Source: an uncultured Acetatifactor sp. (GTDB lineage Bacteria; Bacillota; Clostridia; Lachnospirales; Lachnospiraceae). Taken from it: a stretch of 64,000 nt of DNA. Position 1 is the stretch's first letter; each line of letters starts with the position of its first letter. Below, one piece after another: positions 45,595-54,752 of this stretch. The notes beneath the pieces are model-generated. The model saw only the letters and a list, made by a program, of their open reading frames with translations, searched no databases and had not been told where the DNA came from. The stretch spans positions 1-64,000 of the forward strand of contig CAJTOJ010000003.1 of assembly GCA_910577665.1 (NCBI GenBank), written 5' to 3'. The position numbers and the translations under genes were made by a program.

Positions 45595-48090
45595 TCAGGA
45601 AAAGAGCTGTAAGATCCGGAAGGAAACCGTCACCACAAAGAGATCCGCATTGGTCTCCCAGCAGAACTGTCCGCCGCAGGCCTCTGTGAAGCTCTGGGCG
45701 ATGGACATTCCCAGGCCACTGCCGCCGTCCGTGCGGCTGGTATCCCCCCTGGCAAACCGTTCCGTGAAATCCTTTCCCACTTCGATCTCCATACTGGAAG
45801 TATTCTTCACACTGGCCACTGCCAGCTTTCCGTCCGTCTGCAATGTCACATGGACCCTGGATCCATCCAGGGAATACTGGAGGGCATTCTGGAACAGGTT
45901 CTGGAACACCCGGTACAGCCTCTGTCCGTCCGCCCGGATCATCACCGGCGTGTCGGGAAGCTCTGTGCGGAAGGACACCCTGCTGCCCGCGATCTGTTCC
46001 TCCATGTCCGCCAGGGTCTGACGCAACAGCTTACCGAAATCCAGTTCCTCCATGTGTACAGGAAGCTCCCCTGAAGCTGCCTTGCTCACCGCAAACACAT
46101 CCTGCACCATATTCTTCAGCCGCTGGGCCTTTTCGTCCAGAATAGCCACATAATCCTTCACATGATCCGGCAGGTTTTCTTCTTCCTTCAGAAACTCCAC
46201 ATAACTGATGATGGAGGTCAGCGGGGTCTTGATGTCATGGGACACATTGGCAATCAGCTCCACCTTCATGCGCTCGCTCTTCATCTGTTCATCCACCGCT
46301 TTCGCCATACCATGCCGGATGTCCTCCAGCCTGGCCATCACCGTCTCCAGATCATGGCCCACATACAGGGCTGCACCCTGGCCTGCCTGGGAAGAGTCCT
46401 TCCCTGCATCCCTGCCATCCTCCGCTTCGCTGTCAGAGTCTGCTCCAGTCCCATAGTTCCCGCTGCGGATATCGTCTATCCGATCTGACAGGGCCTCCAC
46501 ATCCCTGGCCACTTCCACATTTTTGGTGCCAATGAGGTATTCCACCACCAGGAATGCCATCATACCCATGATAATCACCAGCCCCTCCGTCCAGGCCGAC
46601 CCACGTCCATTGCGAAGCGCCCCTGCAGCCCCGAAAAGCAACAACACGCCATAAGCCACTGCCACCCCGAAGGACAGGGCATTTCGGTGTACCATCCTGC
46701 GGGAGAGAGGCCGCTTCAGCCCTCTGTCAGAAAAAGTCTGGTACAGCTTTGCCGCCAGAGACTTCTTCCAGGGTTTTTTGTTGTACCGGATGTCGTTCCC
46801 CACCAGGTAAACTGTCCAGAACAGGAGAACCCAGAATCCGCTGGGGAAACGCCGTAACAGTTCACCGCCATACCAGCTGTCAAACAGCAACATATAATCA
46901 TATTCATAGGCATAGGTATATTCCAGCCACAGATCATTGCCATAGACATAGATAAACTGATAAAACAGCGCATACAGGATACCAAAGAGCAGGACCACTT
47001 TACATTCCACCCAGATCTTTGCCTGGAGACGGGCAATCCCCTGGTCTGCCTGCCTTTTCCCCTTCCGGACAAGGAATGCCGGCAGAAGCAGTACCAGACC
47101 GGCTGCCAGACCTCCCAGACACCGGATCACATTTTGCCGTTCTGCCACAGCATTGTACTGCATCCAGTACAGGGAATTGTCCTTCTGGAGATAACCGCCA
47201 CGCCCGTATGTTCCCTCTGTGTACAGAAGCGGCTCCCTGGCTACAGCCATGCAGATCTCTGCTTTCTTCATCTTCTCGTCCACCTGGAAATTGCGATATC
47301 CTGGCACATACCAGTCACTACTACCGTTTCCCGTAGTACCGTCCCTGTAGTAGCCGTCCCCATAAACATCCAGTTCCTGCCCGTCCTTCCAGATCCGTAC
47401 CTTGCCATCCTTGTAATACAACAGGAAATTGTATCCTTCCGGGGCACTCAGGATGCCGTCAGCAGATACCATCAGTTCCCCCGAGTTGGTATAAAGCTCT
47501 TTGCCATCATAAGACACCTTATACAGCAGGTTTGCGTCCCCCTTGATAAGGTCATGGTACTGTTCGGCCGCTTTCCTGGCAAGTTCCTTCCTTTTTTCCG
47601 GTGTAAGTGCCTTGCTGTTCCCATCGCTGCCATCTGTATCCCAGTCTGTGTCATATTCCCAGTACCATCTCTCGTTCCAGTCCTCCCAGTATGGCCAGAC
47701 CTCCTCCTGAATGGCTTCAGAGCCGACCACCGCTGTTGCCTCCTCTGTCACCTGGTTCATCAAAATATCATTGAGCATGGCATCGTAGTCGCTGGTACCA
47801 TAGCCGCCATAGCCATAGTAACTCCCATCATAGCTGTATCCATATCCACCAAACCTTAGGGAGTCTGTTGCCATATCCAGAAAAACTTCCAGACGGTTCG
47901 AAATATATCCCCGGAATCTGCCTCTGGACTGGTAGTCTTCCCCCTCCAGCATTTTCCCAAGTTGTCCCGGGGAGAGACGGTCTGACCAGTTCTGTAAGAA
48001 GTATATTGCATTCCCCAGCACCAGGCTCACTCCCAGCACAAAAACCATAAAACTAACGACATTTTTCCTGTTTTTCCATTTTGTATCCAA
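45595..48090 (-). CDS. Large sensor histidine kinase
   Basis: This is an 831-residue kinase. The first helix is at about 13-31, followed by a long extracytoplasmic sensor (32-310) with a Tyr/Gly/Ser-rich patch at about 80-105. A group of five or more further helices (about 330-530) follows. The kinase core has ELIANVSHDIKTPLTSIISYVE (His in the H-box) and HATPase motifs (NLFQNALQYS, GSGLGMSIAQSF). The 5' end overlaps the regulator by 38 bases; the start appears to be TTG at 48090. The multi-helix middle is unusual for two-component kinases. Confidence 0.9.
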   Translation of the reverse strand: MDTKWKNRKNVVSFMVFVLGVSLVLGNAIYFLQNWSDRLSPGQLGKMLEGEDYQSRGRFRGYISNRLEVFLDMATDSLRFGGYGYSYDGSYYGYGGYGTSDYDAMLNDILMNQVTEEATAVVGSEAIQEEVWPYWEDWNERWYWEYDTDWDTDGSDGNSKALTPEKRKELARKAAEQYHDLIKGDANLLYKVSYDGKELYTNSGELMVSADGILSAPEGYNFLLYYKDGKVRIWKDGQELDVYGDGYYRDGTTGNGSSDWYVPGYRNFQVDEKMKKAEICMAVAREPLLYTEGTYGRGGYLQKDNSLYWMQYNAVAERQNVIRCLGGLAAGLVLLLPAFLVRKGKRQADQGIARLQAKIWVECKVVLLFGILYALFYQFIYVYGNDLWLEYTYAYEYDYMLLFDSWYGGELLRRFPSGFWVLLFWTVYLVGNDIRYNKKPWKKSLAAKLYQTFSDRGLKRPLSRRMVHRNALSFGVAVAYGVLLLFGAAGALRNGRGSAWTEGLVIIMGMMAFLVVEYLIGTKNVEVARDVEALSDRIDDIRSGNYGTGADSDSEAEDGRDAGKDSSQAGQGAALYVGHDLETVMARLEDIRHGMAKAVDEQMKSERMKVELIANVSHDIKTPLTSIISYVEFLKEEENLPDHVKDYVAILDEKAQRLKNMVQDVFAVSKAASGELPVHMEELDFGKLLRQTLADMEEQIAGSRVSFRTELPDTPVMIRADGQRLYRVFQNLFQNALQYSLDGSRVHVTLQTDGKLAVASVKNTSSMEIEVGKDFTERFARGDTSRTDGGSGLGMSIAQSFTEACGGQFCWETNADLFVVTVSFRILQLFS

Positions 48091-48763
48091 TTCCCCACAC
48101 CACCTTTATATATTCTGGCTCTTTTGGATTCAGTTCCAGCTTCTCGCGTATGCGTCTGATGTGTACCATCACGGTATTCTCCGAGGCGAAGGCTTCTTCC
48201 TCCCACACTCTGCGATAGATCTCCTCCGCCGGGAAGATCCGGCCCAGATTGCGCATAAGCAGGTCTACAATCTTGGTCTCTGTGGCAGTCAGCTTCACTG
48301 CCTCCCCGTCTGCGTAGAGGATCCTCTCGTCTGTGTGGTATGTGAGCCTGCCGTTGGTGATCTCCCCGGCCCTCTCCCCGGCATGGATATCCCCCAGCAA
48401 GGTATACCTGCGCAGCTGGCTTTTCACCCGGGCCGCCAGCTCTGCCGGATTGTAGGGCTTGGACACATAGTCATCTGCCCCCATGGACAGTCCCAGCACT
48501 TTGTCGGTGTCCTCACTCTTGGCGCTTAGGACAATGACAGGGATATTTGCTTTCTGCCGGATGCGCATCAGAGCGGACAGCCCGTCCAGCTTCGGCATCA
48601 TCACATCAATGAGCACCAGCTGCACCCTGCCTGTGGTCAGGATATCCAGGGCTTTAAGACCGTCATAGGCTTTCAGCACCTCATATCCTTCCCCCTCCAG
48701 CAGGATGCTGATGGCTTTTACAATCTCCCTGTCGTCATCTACGACCAACACACATTCCTTCAT
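48053..48763 (-). CDS. Response regulator, OmpR/PhoB family
   Basis: The 236-residue regulator has a receiver (VLVVDDDREIVKA; Asp in LVLIDVMMPKLDG; Lys in DYVSKPY) and a winged-helix output domain (ATETKIVDLLMRNLGRIFP; ENTVMVHIRRIREKLE). It partners the 831-residue kinase, sharing an overlapping end. The ATG at 48763 is preferred because the receiver starts there; GGAGAG lies about 11 bases upstream. Two TTTCTTACA copies 11 bases apart stand upstream and are a candidate binding site. Confidence 0.93.
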   Translation of the reverse strand: MKECVLVVDDDREIVKAISILLEGEGYEVLKAYDGLKALDILTTGRVQLVLIDVMMPKLDGLSALMRIRQKANIPVIVLSAKSEDTDKVLGLSMGADDYVSKPYNPAELAARVKSQLRRYTLLGDIHAGERAGEITNGRLTYHTDERILYADGEAVKLTATETKIVDLLMRNLGRIFPAEEIYRRVWEEEAFASENTVMVHIRRIREKLELNPKEPEYIKVVWGIGYKMEKQEKCR

Positions 48764-48923
48764 TTTGACACGCTCTCCTCCATGATACCTTTTGCACTGC
48801 AAGAAGTGAAAAACAGTCCCGGACTGCCCGCCCTGGAACCGCAGGCTGCCCTTGACTGTCTCAGCACTGTTCCTTCAAGCTGTAAATAGCTTACATCGGA
48901 ATTTTTACAAATCATGTGGGGTA

Positions 48924-48943
48924 TTTCTTACAGCTTTCTTACA
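48924..48943 (-). promoter_or_regulatory. Direct repeat, candidate response-regulator site
   Basis: TTTCTTACA occurs at 48924-48932 and 48935-48943 (TGTAAGAAA on the minus strand). The 11-base period places both on one face of the helix, as in OmpR-type operators. It overlaps the end of the unknown gene and lies 160 bases before the regulator gene. Confidence 0.55.
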
Positions 48944-49646
48944 AATATGCAGAATATTTTTCCCCTGTCTTCAGGAAATACAGCTCTCCCCCATACAACC
49001 CGGCTTCCTGTAGCCTCAGGATTCCGGCTGCCAGTCTGGGTACCAGCCTGTGGTAAACCCGTCTTTCCTCCCAGGGAAGCCCCTCCACATATGCCCTCTG
49101 CCGCCCCTCCAGGGTCTGCAGCATCCTGGCAAAACGTTCTGGCTCCTTGGCGGCTATGATCCCGAAATCACAGGAGACATACGCATATTCTTCCCCGTTT
49201 TCCGCTATTTTCCGGGACAACAGTGCAGGAAACGCTTCCTGCACTGGAACCTCCAGAATATTCCATCCTGGCATAGATCCACATGCCTGCATAGTCTCAT
49301 ATGTCTCCATAGCCGCACCCGCCTGCCTGGTACTGTTGCCCACATGCTGATCCGATGCTGCCACCCGCCGGAAGCTGGGCTTTCCATACTGATCATATTC
49401 CCTTACATAGGCCACCTTTTCCCGCACCACACCTGTACCAGGTACCTCCCGGAGCACCACTCCTGTATCCAGCAGATGTTCCCATACAACACGCCTTATA
49501 CGGGAAATAGGTGTGGGAAATGCCAGTTCCCTCTGGATCTCCTCTACCGTGTACCCCAGATCTGCCAGATGACGGATGGCACCTCCGCTTGCCGCTTCCT
49601 GGGTAAAATCAGCCAACGCCTTCTGAAAATAAGAATTCTCCTGCAT
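48939..49646 (-). CDS. Unknown protein with helical N-terminal domain
   Basis: The 235-residue product was not assigned to a family. The N-terminal 75 residues look like a small helical, possibly helix-turn-helix domain (AIRHLADLGYTVEEIQREL). The C-terminal part is mixed, with an acidic stretch near EYAYVSCDFGIIAAKEPERF and a basic tail. No signal peptide or transmembrane segment is seen. It lies between a GH105-type gene and a two-component regulator, in the same direction. A cytosolic regulator is possible but unproven. Confidence 0.7.
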   Translation of the reverse strand: MQENSYFQKALADFTQEAASGGAIRHLADLGYTVEEIQRELAFPTPISRIRRVVWEHLLDTGVVLREVPGTGVVREKVAYVREYDQYGKPSFRRVAASDQHVGNSTRQAGAAMETYETMQACGSMPGWNILEVPVQEAFPALLSRKIAENGEEYAYVSCDFGIIAAKEPERFARMLQTLEGRQRAYVEGLPWEERRVYHRLVPRLAAGILRLQEAGLYGGELYFLKTGEKYSAYL

Positions 49647-49754
49647 CCTGTACGGATCCTTTCCCGCCTTCCTTCACTGCTATCTGATGTTCAAACTTCT
49701 CCAAACTGTCGGATCTGGACGCTATCTTCAACCACTCCTTTAAGATGTCCAGTT

Positions 49755-50846
49755 TCACTGCCAGGACTGCTGCATCTGGGCACACATGATCAGGAATGCA
49801 CCTACTCCATGCAAATCATTCACCGAAGTAGGCCGTTCACAATAATGCCTGTAGTCCCCTACCCCGGTACCCACACAGACACCCTGTACCAGCAGGTTTT
49901 CTCCCTCCCAGCCAAGATGGCGGATCACAGCCTCATAGCCTTTCCTGGCCTGTTCCATAAAGGAGGCCGGCAGGATGCCCTCCCGCACTGCCTTGCAGAT
50001 AGCCGCTACAATGAGACAGGTACAGGAAGTCTCCGGCCAGTTCTCCTCTCTGTCTGCCTTGTCCACCACCTGGTACCACATGCCCTCCGGGGACTGGTAA
50101 TGGCACACGGCCTGGAGCAGTTCCCGTACCAGATGCCTAAGTCCCTCACGGCCAGGATGATCCTCCGGCAGGAAATCCAGGTCATCCAGCACAGCCACCG
50201 GCACCCAGCCAATGCTCCTGCCCCAGAACTCCGGGGACAGGCCTGTCACAGGATCCGCCCAGCCCTCCTTCTTCGAGCAGTCCCAGGCATGATACCAAAG
50301 TCCCGTGTTCTTATCCCTGGTCTTCTCTTCCATCAAAAGGGCCTGTTCCACCACCAGGTCCAGATATTCCGGCGCATCAAACTTTTTCCCATATTCCGCG
50401 CTGATGGGTCCTGCCATATACAGTCCGTCCAGCCACATCTGATCCGGATACCACTGCTTGTGCCAGAATCCCCCCGCCTCATTCCTGGGAAAATCCCGGA
50501 TCACGGGAAGCAATGTATCCAATGCCTTCTTATACCGCACGTCCCCGGTCTTCTCATATAACGGAAACAGCAGGATACCCGGCTGGATATCGTCAAGCTG
50601 TCCCCTGTCATAGGTATGGATCTCCCCGTTCTCATCCACGCAGGAATCCACCCAGTCCTTCATGTACCGGAAATAGCGCTCCTCCCCGCACAATTGCCAG
50701 GTCTGGTACACCCCGGACAGAAACACACCCTGGTGATAGTGGAAATGCCCTTTGGGCGGCAGGTCCGCCGCCTGGAACTTCCGCATCATGGTGTCCACCG
50801 ATGCCTTCGCATAGTAAATAGGTTCTCTGATCTCGCTCATAGCCAC
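49755..50846 (-). CDS. Glycoside hydrolase family 88/105 (unsaturated uronyl hydrolase type)
   Basis: This is a 363-residue cytosolic protein with the six-hairpin fold of YesR/YteR: HFHYHQGVFLSGVYQTW, YDRGQLDDIQPG (Asp), QMWLDGLYMAGP (the conserved WxDGxxM) and GRSIGWVPVAVLDDL (the GRGxxW equivalent). These enzymes hydrolyse delta-4,5-unsaturated galacturonyl or glucuronyl units made by polysaccharide lyases. Length fits GH105. No signal peptide is present. With the GH78-type end at 63-64 kb it suggests rhamnogalacturonan use. Confidence 0.9.
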   Translation of the reverse strand: MAMSEIREPIYYAKASVDTMMRKFQAADLPPKGHFHYHQGVFLSGVYQTWQLCGEERYFRYMKDWVDSCVDENGEIHTYDRGQLDDIQPGILLFPLYEKTGDVRYKKALDTLLPVIRDFPRNEAGGFWHKQWYPDQMWLDGLYMAGPISAEYGKKFDAPEYLDLVVEQALLMEEKTRDKNTGLWYHAWDCSKKEGWADPVTGLSPEFWGRSIGWVPVAVLDDLDFLPEDHPGREGLRHLVRELLQAVCHYQSPEGMWYQVVDKADREENWPETSCTCLIVAAICKAVREGILPASFMEQARKGYEAVIRHLGWEGENLLVQGVCVGTGVGDYRHYCERPTSVNDLHGVGAFLIMCAQMQQSWQ

Positions 50847-50899
50847 CTCCGTATCCCTGCTCCCCTTTTGGGAGTCTGTATTCTATCATACTTATCTTA

Positions 50900-50931
50900 T
50901 CACACTTCCGGACATGCCGCCATGCAGCCGA
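50900..50931 (-). repeat. Hairpin-plus-tail motif, copy in the GH105 leader
   Basis: On the minus strand GGCGGCATGTCCGGAAGTGTGA lies after a short GC stem; it differs from the copy at 32912-32942 in one base of the tail. It stands about 55 bases upstream of the hydrolase start codon. Confidence 0.55.
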
Positions 50932-50942
50932 CACAAACAATG

Positions 50943-51049
50943 GATGAAGAACGCTGCCCTTGCGTTCTTCGGTGTGAGAGAGGCGCTCTCTTGCGCCGTA
51001 GAAGTTCTTAGCGTACGCATTTTGAACGCTTAGAACTTCTTCTCACACT
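50943..51049 (-). other. Multi-branched hairpin region after the GH25 gene
   Basis: On the minus strand GTGTGAGA and TCTCACAC pair as an outer stem. Within them lie two hairpins (AGAAGTTCT with AGAACTTCT, and GGCGC with GCGCC). A further hairpin (GAAGAACGC with GCGTTCTTC) follows outside. It begins at the base after the lysozyme stop. No T-run follows, so termination is unproven. Confidence 0.75.
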
Positions 51050-52660
51050 TTACTCTGTCCACAAAGGGGCAAAGCTGATATTCAGATCCACCGCCCCCTT
51101 GATCCCCTGGACGGAACCACTCTGGGAATATTGCCACACCTTATACTCATAAGGATAGTACAGGCTGTCGGAATAAGATGCAAACCACTTGTCATACGCC
51201 TCCAGGGCCGGCAGATCCAGGAACAGGGATCCCATCTCCGTATTATGGTAGATCATGGGCCTGTATCCCGCATTCTCAATGGTCTGGCAGAACAAGGCTG
51301 TAAACCGGGTCCTCTCCTCCACGGATATCTTGTTCATACGCCCATCGGAACCGCTGACGCGCTCCACATCAAACACTACGGGACACTGAAGCGTATAGGA
51401 AGCCAGCTTGTCAATCACCAGCTGGGCCTCCTCCAGCACCTCTGCCTCGGTGATGGCCTGGCTGTAGAAATAGACCCCTGTCTTGATCCCTGCCGCCTGT
51501 GCCCCCTGGATATTCCGGTCAAAGTATTCGTCCTCCACCAGCTTTCCCTCCGCACCATATCCCCTGAAGCCCACCCGGATGAAGGCAAATTCCACACCAT
51601 CCGCAGCAACCTGGTTCCAGTTGATCTCCCCCTGGTGTTTGGACACATCTATGCCCTTGTGGGAGCTTACCTGGCCCTCTGTGAGATATTGGAATTCCCC
51701 ACTTTCCAGGATATTAAGGTTCTCCGCAGACAACTGGTTCATCTGTAATGCGTGGTTGATGGGTACAAAATGATACTTTCCTCCACTGCCCACCACCAGA
51801 TGATCCGGATACAGGGGACGCAGGGTCTCCAGTACCGTATCCCCCTGGGACAACCCTGTCATGATACTGCCCAGCACCTCCTCCTGTCCCTGGTTCTGGG
51901 CCGCCAGCACCGCCTCTGCCACTTTGGCATCCAGTTCCTCCTGGGAATAGACCGCGCTGCCGGAGACGGCACTGATCACATTGCCATTCTCATCCAGCGT
52001 AATCTTGTTCACATCCTCCCCGGATCCACCCGGTATATCTTCCCCGTCCTGCATTCCTGCCGCTGGCAGTATGTTCCCCCCGCCCTGTCCAGCCTCCTGG
52101 AAACGTGTGTAGACCATGGTCCCCGCATACATGACTGCTACCATCACGGTCAGGACACCGATCATAGCAAACACTGTCTTGATCCAGTAACCCCCGCCCC
52201 TGCGCCTTCTGGCAGGTTTCCTGCCACTGGAGGGTCTGTTGCGGGCATACCCATCCCTGCCACTCCCATCCCACATATCTTCCTCCCCCACATCTTCCTT
52301 CCAGGAACGGCTTCCCCTGTATCTGTCTGCCTCCTGTTCTTCCAAGACATCAGAAACCGACTTTCTGTCCGCTCCCCGGCCTGGTTTCCGGCCTGCTTTT
52401 TCTTCTGCCCCCCGGCCCTTTTTCCGGCCTTCCTTCTGGTCTGCTTTCCGGGCCGCCTTTTGATCCCTCTTCCCCTCTAAGCGCCGGTCTGTCTTTTCGC
52501 CCCTGCCTCTCCTGGCATAGGGATCCATCTCCAGGTCATTGAGAAAGTCCTCTTCCTGATCCTCCTCTTTCCATCCGTCCTCACCGGTGTCCGGATCCGT
52601 CTCATAGAATTCCAGTCCGCCGTCCTCTTCCTCCAGCAGGTATCTATCTTCTTTCTTCAT
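51050..52660 (-). CDS. Membrane-anchored GH25 lysozyme
   Basis: The 536-residue product has an intracellular highly charged domain (about 1-160, rich in Asp, Glu, Arg, Gly, Lys). One transmembrane helix follows (VFAMIGVLTVMVAVMYAGTM, about 170-195), then an extracytoplasmic linker and a C-terminal GH25 domain (about 340-536). The GH25 domain shows GIDVSKHQGEINWNQV (catalytic Asp in the first motif), FAFIRVGFRGYG and CPVVFDVE (Asp/Glu pair). It cleaves wall glycan strands. The ATG follows GGAGGACAGGA; the frame is open 22 codons upstream. Confidence 0.92.
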   Translation of the reverse strand: MKKEDRYLLEEEDGGLEFYETDPDTGEDGWKEEDQEEDFLNDLEMDPYARRGRGEKTDRRLEGKRDQKAARKADQKEGRKKGRGAEEKAGRKPGRGADRKSVSDVLEEQEADRYRGSRSWKEDVGEEDMWDGSGRDGYARNRPSSGRKPARRRRGGGYWIKTVFAMIGVLTVMVAVMYAGTMVYTRFQEAGQGGGNILPAAGMQDGEDIPGGSGEDVNKITLDENGNVISAVSGSAVYSQEELDAKVAEAVLAAQNQGQEEVLGSIMTGLSQGDTVLETLRPLYPDHLVVGSGGKYHFVPINHALQMNQLSAENLNILESGEFQYLTEGQVSSHKGIDVSKHQGEINWNQVAADGVEFAFIRVGFRGYGAEGKLVEDEYFDRNIQGAQAAGIKTGVYFYSQAITEAEVLEEAQLVIDKLASYTLQCPVVFDVERVSGSDGRMNKISVEERTRFTALFCQTIENAGYRPMIYHNTEMGSLFLDLPALEAYDKWFASYSDSLYYPYEYKVWQYSQSGSVQGIKGAVDLNISFAPLWTE

Positions 52661-52798
52661 TCCTGTCCTCCGCTTTTTGTCCCTTCCTGTCAAAAAGGTT
52701 CTCTCCCTATCTTTCTCTCTTTCCACTATGATAACGGATATTTCCAGGAAAGAAAAGCGGAAATTATTGCATGTATGATTAAGATTCTATAAAATAGA

Positions 52799-52930
52799 TT
52801 ACTGTTCACTCCGTTCACAGTAACAGATGCACACAAAACGCAAAGGACATACGTTTTGGCGCACGCTGTCTCAGGTTTTTATGCAAAATGCGCATAAAAA
52901 CGCCTCGCGTTACTGACGAGTCAACAGTAA
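52799..52930. repeat. Structured repeat, full copy (MITE-like, 132 bp)
   Basis: The ends are TTACTGTTCACTC (52799-52811) and, reverse complemented, TTACTGTTGACTC (52918-52930), a 12 of 13 match. Inside are CAAAACG/CGTTTTG and GTTTTTATGC/GCATAAAAAC (52875-52884 and 52892-52901) hairpins. No coding frame is seen. The remainder of the gap (52661-52798) is AT-rich with no other feature. Confidence 0.75.
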
Positions 52931-52941
52931 CTAAAACAGTG

Positions 52942-53709
52942 CTACTGACCGGCTTTCTCCCGCATCCGGAGCAGTATCTTCTTCTCCAGGCGACTGACCT
53001 GCACCTGGCTGGTGCCCAGGATAGCCGCCACCTCCATCTGGGTCTTATCCTGGAAATACCGCAGGAAAATCAGTTCCTTCTCCTTCTGCTCCAGGCTCCC
53101 CAGCAGCTGGTCCAGCAGCATATGATCCAGCAGTTTCTCCTTCTCCGCGTCTTCACTTCCCGACACGCCGCTCATGCTGCTTCCCACACTGCCATTTATC
53201 CCCCGGACTACCTTGTCCACCAGGTAGACTTCACTTCCGTCATCCTGATAGATGGCGCTGTAGATAGATTCCACCTCCACCGAGGCTTCCATGGCCATCA
53301 CCACCTCTTCGTCTGTAAGCCCTGTCTCCTGCACAATGTCCTGCAGGGTCGGCTCTCTTCCTTCCCTGGCCTGTAGATGCTGTCTGGCCATCTTCACCTT
53401 CAGTCCGTTCTCCTTGATGGTCCGGGATACCTTCACCAGACCGTCATCCCGCAGGAAACGCTTGATCTCACCTGTGATCATGGGCACCGCATAGGTGGAG
53501 AATTTTACCCCCAGACCCAGATCAAATTTATCAATTGCTTTCATCAGCCCGATGGTGCCGATCTGGAACAGATCCTCCAGATCATATCCTCTTCCAGCGA
53601 ACCGTCTCACAATATGGTGTACCAATCCTAAATTGTTCTCTATCAGTACTTCCCTGGCATCCCTTTCTCCTGCCTGTGACCTGGCGATCAGTACTGACAT
53701 ATCCTCCAT
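52942..53709 (-). CDS. sigF: RNA polymerase sporulation sigma factor SigF
   Basis: This is a 255-residue sigma-70 family protein with region 2 (GYDLEDLFQIGTIGLMKAIDKFDLGLGVKFSTYAVPMI-type core polymerase and -10 contacts), region 3 and region 4 (QMEVAAILGTSQVQVSRLEKK helix-turn-helix). Its place as third gene of spoIIAA-spoIIAB-sigF identifies it as the forespore sigma factor. Length is normal. A Gly/Ser-rich stretch interrupts region 3/4 (about 165-185), which is unusual. No spoVAC-like gene follows. Confidence 0.95.
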   Translation of the reverse strand: MEDMSVLIARSQAGERDAREVLIENNLGLVHHIVRRFAGRGYDLEDLFQIGTIGLMKAIDKFDLGLGVKFSTYAVPMITGEIKRFLRDDGLVKVSRTIKENGLKVKMARQHLQAREGREPTLQDIVQETGLTDEEVVMAMEASVEVESIYSAIYQDDGSEVYLVDKVVRGINGSVGSSMSGVSGSEDAEKEKLLDHMLLDQLLGSLEQKEKELIFLRYFQDKTQMEVAAILGTSQVQVSRLEKKILLRMREKAGQ

Positions 53710-53712
53710 TGT

Positions 53713-54207
53713 CTACTCCTCACCGCCAATCCAGCCGCCCAGACCTATTTTCTTCTTCATCCGCACAGTAGTACCCTCCCCCGGGGTACTCTCTACCTCC
53801 AGGTCATCCATAAAAGCCTCCATAAAGGCAAACCCCATGCCAGACCGCTCCAGCTCCGGCTTTGTGGTGAACAATGGTTCCATGGCCTGTTCCACATTTT
53901 CCATACCTTTTCCCTGGTCCGTGACCTGTATATGTAATACCCCTTCCTCCAGCATACACAGGATCTGTACCTTACCCGGATTCACCGTTCTGCGCGCTGC
54001 GGGAATCTCCCCCGGTCTGCCATACCCGTAGAGGTTTTCATAGCCATGTATGATACAGTTTGTCACGGCCTCCGACACAGCTGTCTTGATATCCGAGATT
54101 TCTTCCAGGGTAGGATTCAAATGGGACACAAAGGCTGACACCGCCACCCTGGCAAAACCCTCATTGTCTGAAATTGCGTCAAAGATAATCTCCATCTCAT
54201 TCTTCAT
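53713..54207 (-). CDS. spoIIAB: Anti-sigma F factor SpoIIAB (serine kinase)
   Basis: The 164-residue product has the GHKL ATP-binding motifs AVSEAVTNCIIHGY (N box), VTDQGKGMENVEQA (G1) and RSGMGFAFMEAFMD (G2). It binds and inhibits sigma F and phosphorylates SpoIIAA. The C-terminus carries the usual basic end. Its ATG overlaps the spoIIAA stop (ATGA), with GGAGG upstream, so they are translationally coupled. It ends 3 bases before sigF. Confidence 0.95.
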   Translation of the reverse strand: MKNEMEIIFDAISDNEGFARVAVSAFVSHLNPTLEEISDIKTAVSEAVTNCIIHGYENLYGYGRPGEIPAARRTVNPGKVQILCMLEEGVLHIQVTDQGKGMENVEQAMEPLFTTKPELERSGMGFAFMEAFMDDLEVESTPGEGTTVRMKKKIGLGGWIGGEE

Positions 54208-54524
54208 TCTAGCACCTCCACAATCTTATTCAGGCCCGATACCTTGAGGATCCTCTGGATCTGCCGGTCCGCATGTATGGCGTAAACCCGGCCTCCAAAA
54301 CAGGATATTTTCCGGTAACGCCCCATAATGATCCCGATCCCTGAAGAATCCATAAACCTTGTGTTCTCAAAGTCAAATACCACATTACACACCTCTTCCT
54401 TTACCAGGTACCTGTCCGCACTTTCACAGATAAATCCCGCCCCATGGTGGTCTATCTCCTCCGGCAGCCGGATCAGCAGGCAATTGTCAATCACCTGGAA
54501 ATCATCTGCAGTAATCTGTCCCAT
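54204..54524 (-). CDS. spoIIAA: Anti-sigma F factor antagonist SpoIIAA
   Basis: This is a 106-residue STAS-domain protein. DSSGIGIIMGRYR contains the phosphorylatable serine; FENTRFMDSSG and the following helix are typical. When dephosphorylated it frees sigma F from SpoIIAB in the forespore. The ATG follows GGAAAGGAAGGAAAACGT. No sigma H promoter was identified with confidence in the 100 bases upstream. Confidence 0.95.
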   Translation of the reverse strand: MGQITADDFQVIDNCLLIRLPEEIDHHGAGFICESADRYLVKEEVCNVVFDFENTRFMDSSGIGIIMGRYRKISCFGGRVYAIHADRQIQRILKVSGLNKIVEVLE

Positions 54525-54617
54525 ACGTTTTCCTTCCTTTCCCAGAATGGTATCGCAAAAATCCCCCTATCCGCTACAGGCCCTTCTGTCTGTTCCTGTC
54601 AGCCCGGAAAAGGGATG

Positions 54618-54648
54618 CAAAAAAGAACCTATAGCCGCTATAGGTTCT
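54618..54648 (-). terminator. Rho-independent terminator of the zinc-ribbon/TPR operon
   Basis: On the minus strand AGAACCTATAG (54638-54648) pairs perfectly with CTATAGGTTCT (54624-54634) around a three-base loop, followed by a T-run. It separates this operon from spoIIA. The rest of the gap 54525-54752 shows no gene. Confidence 0.9.
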
Positions 54649-54752
54649 CTTCTTACGTACTTTCAGATTCTGTGTACCTCTCCGGAAGGGATGAACCCAT
54701 CCATGCCCATCATATCACAAGTTCCAGACCTGGACAACAAACCACAGCCATC

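Noticed and set aside
54525..54600. A sigma-H promoter for spoIIA
   Set aside because: A GGATTTTT near the right distance was seen, but no matching GAAT-type -10 could be placed.
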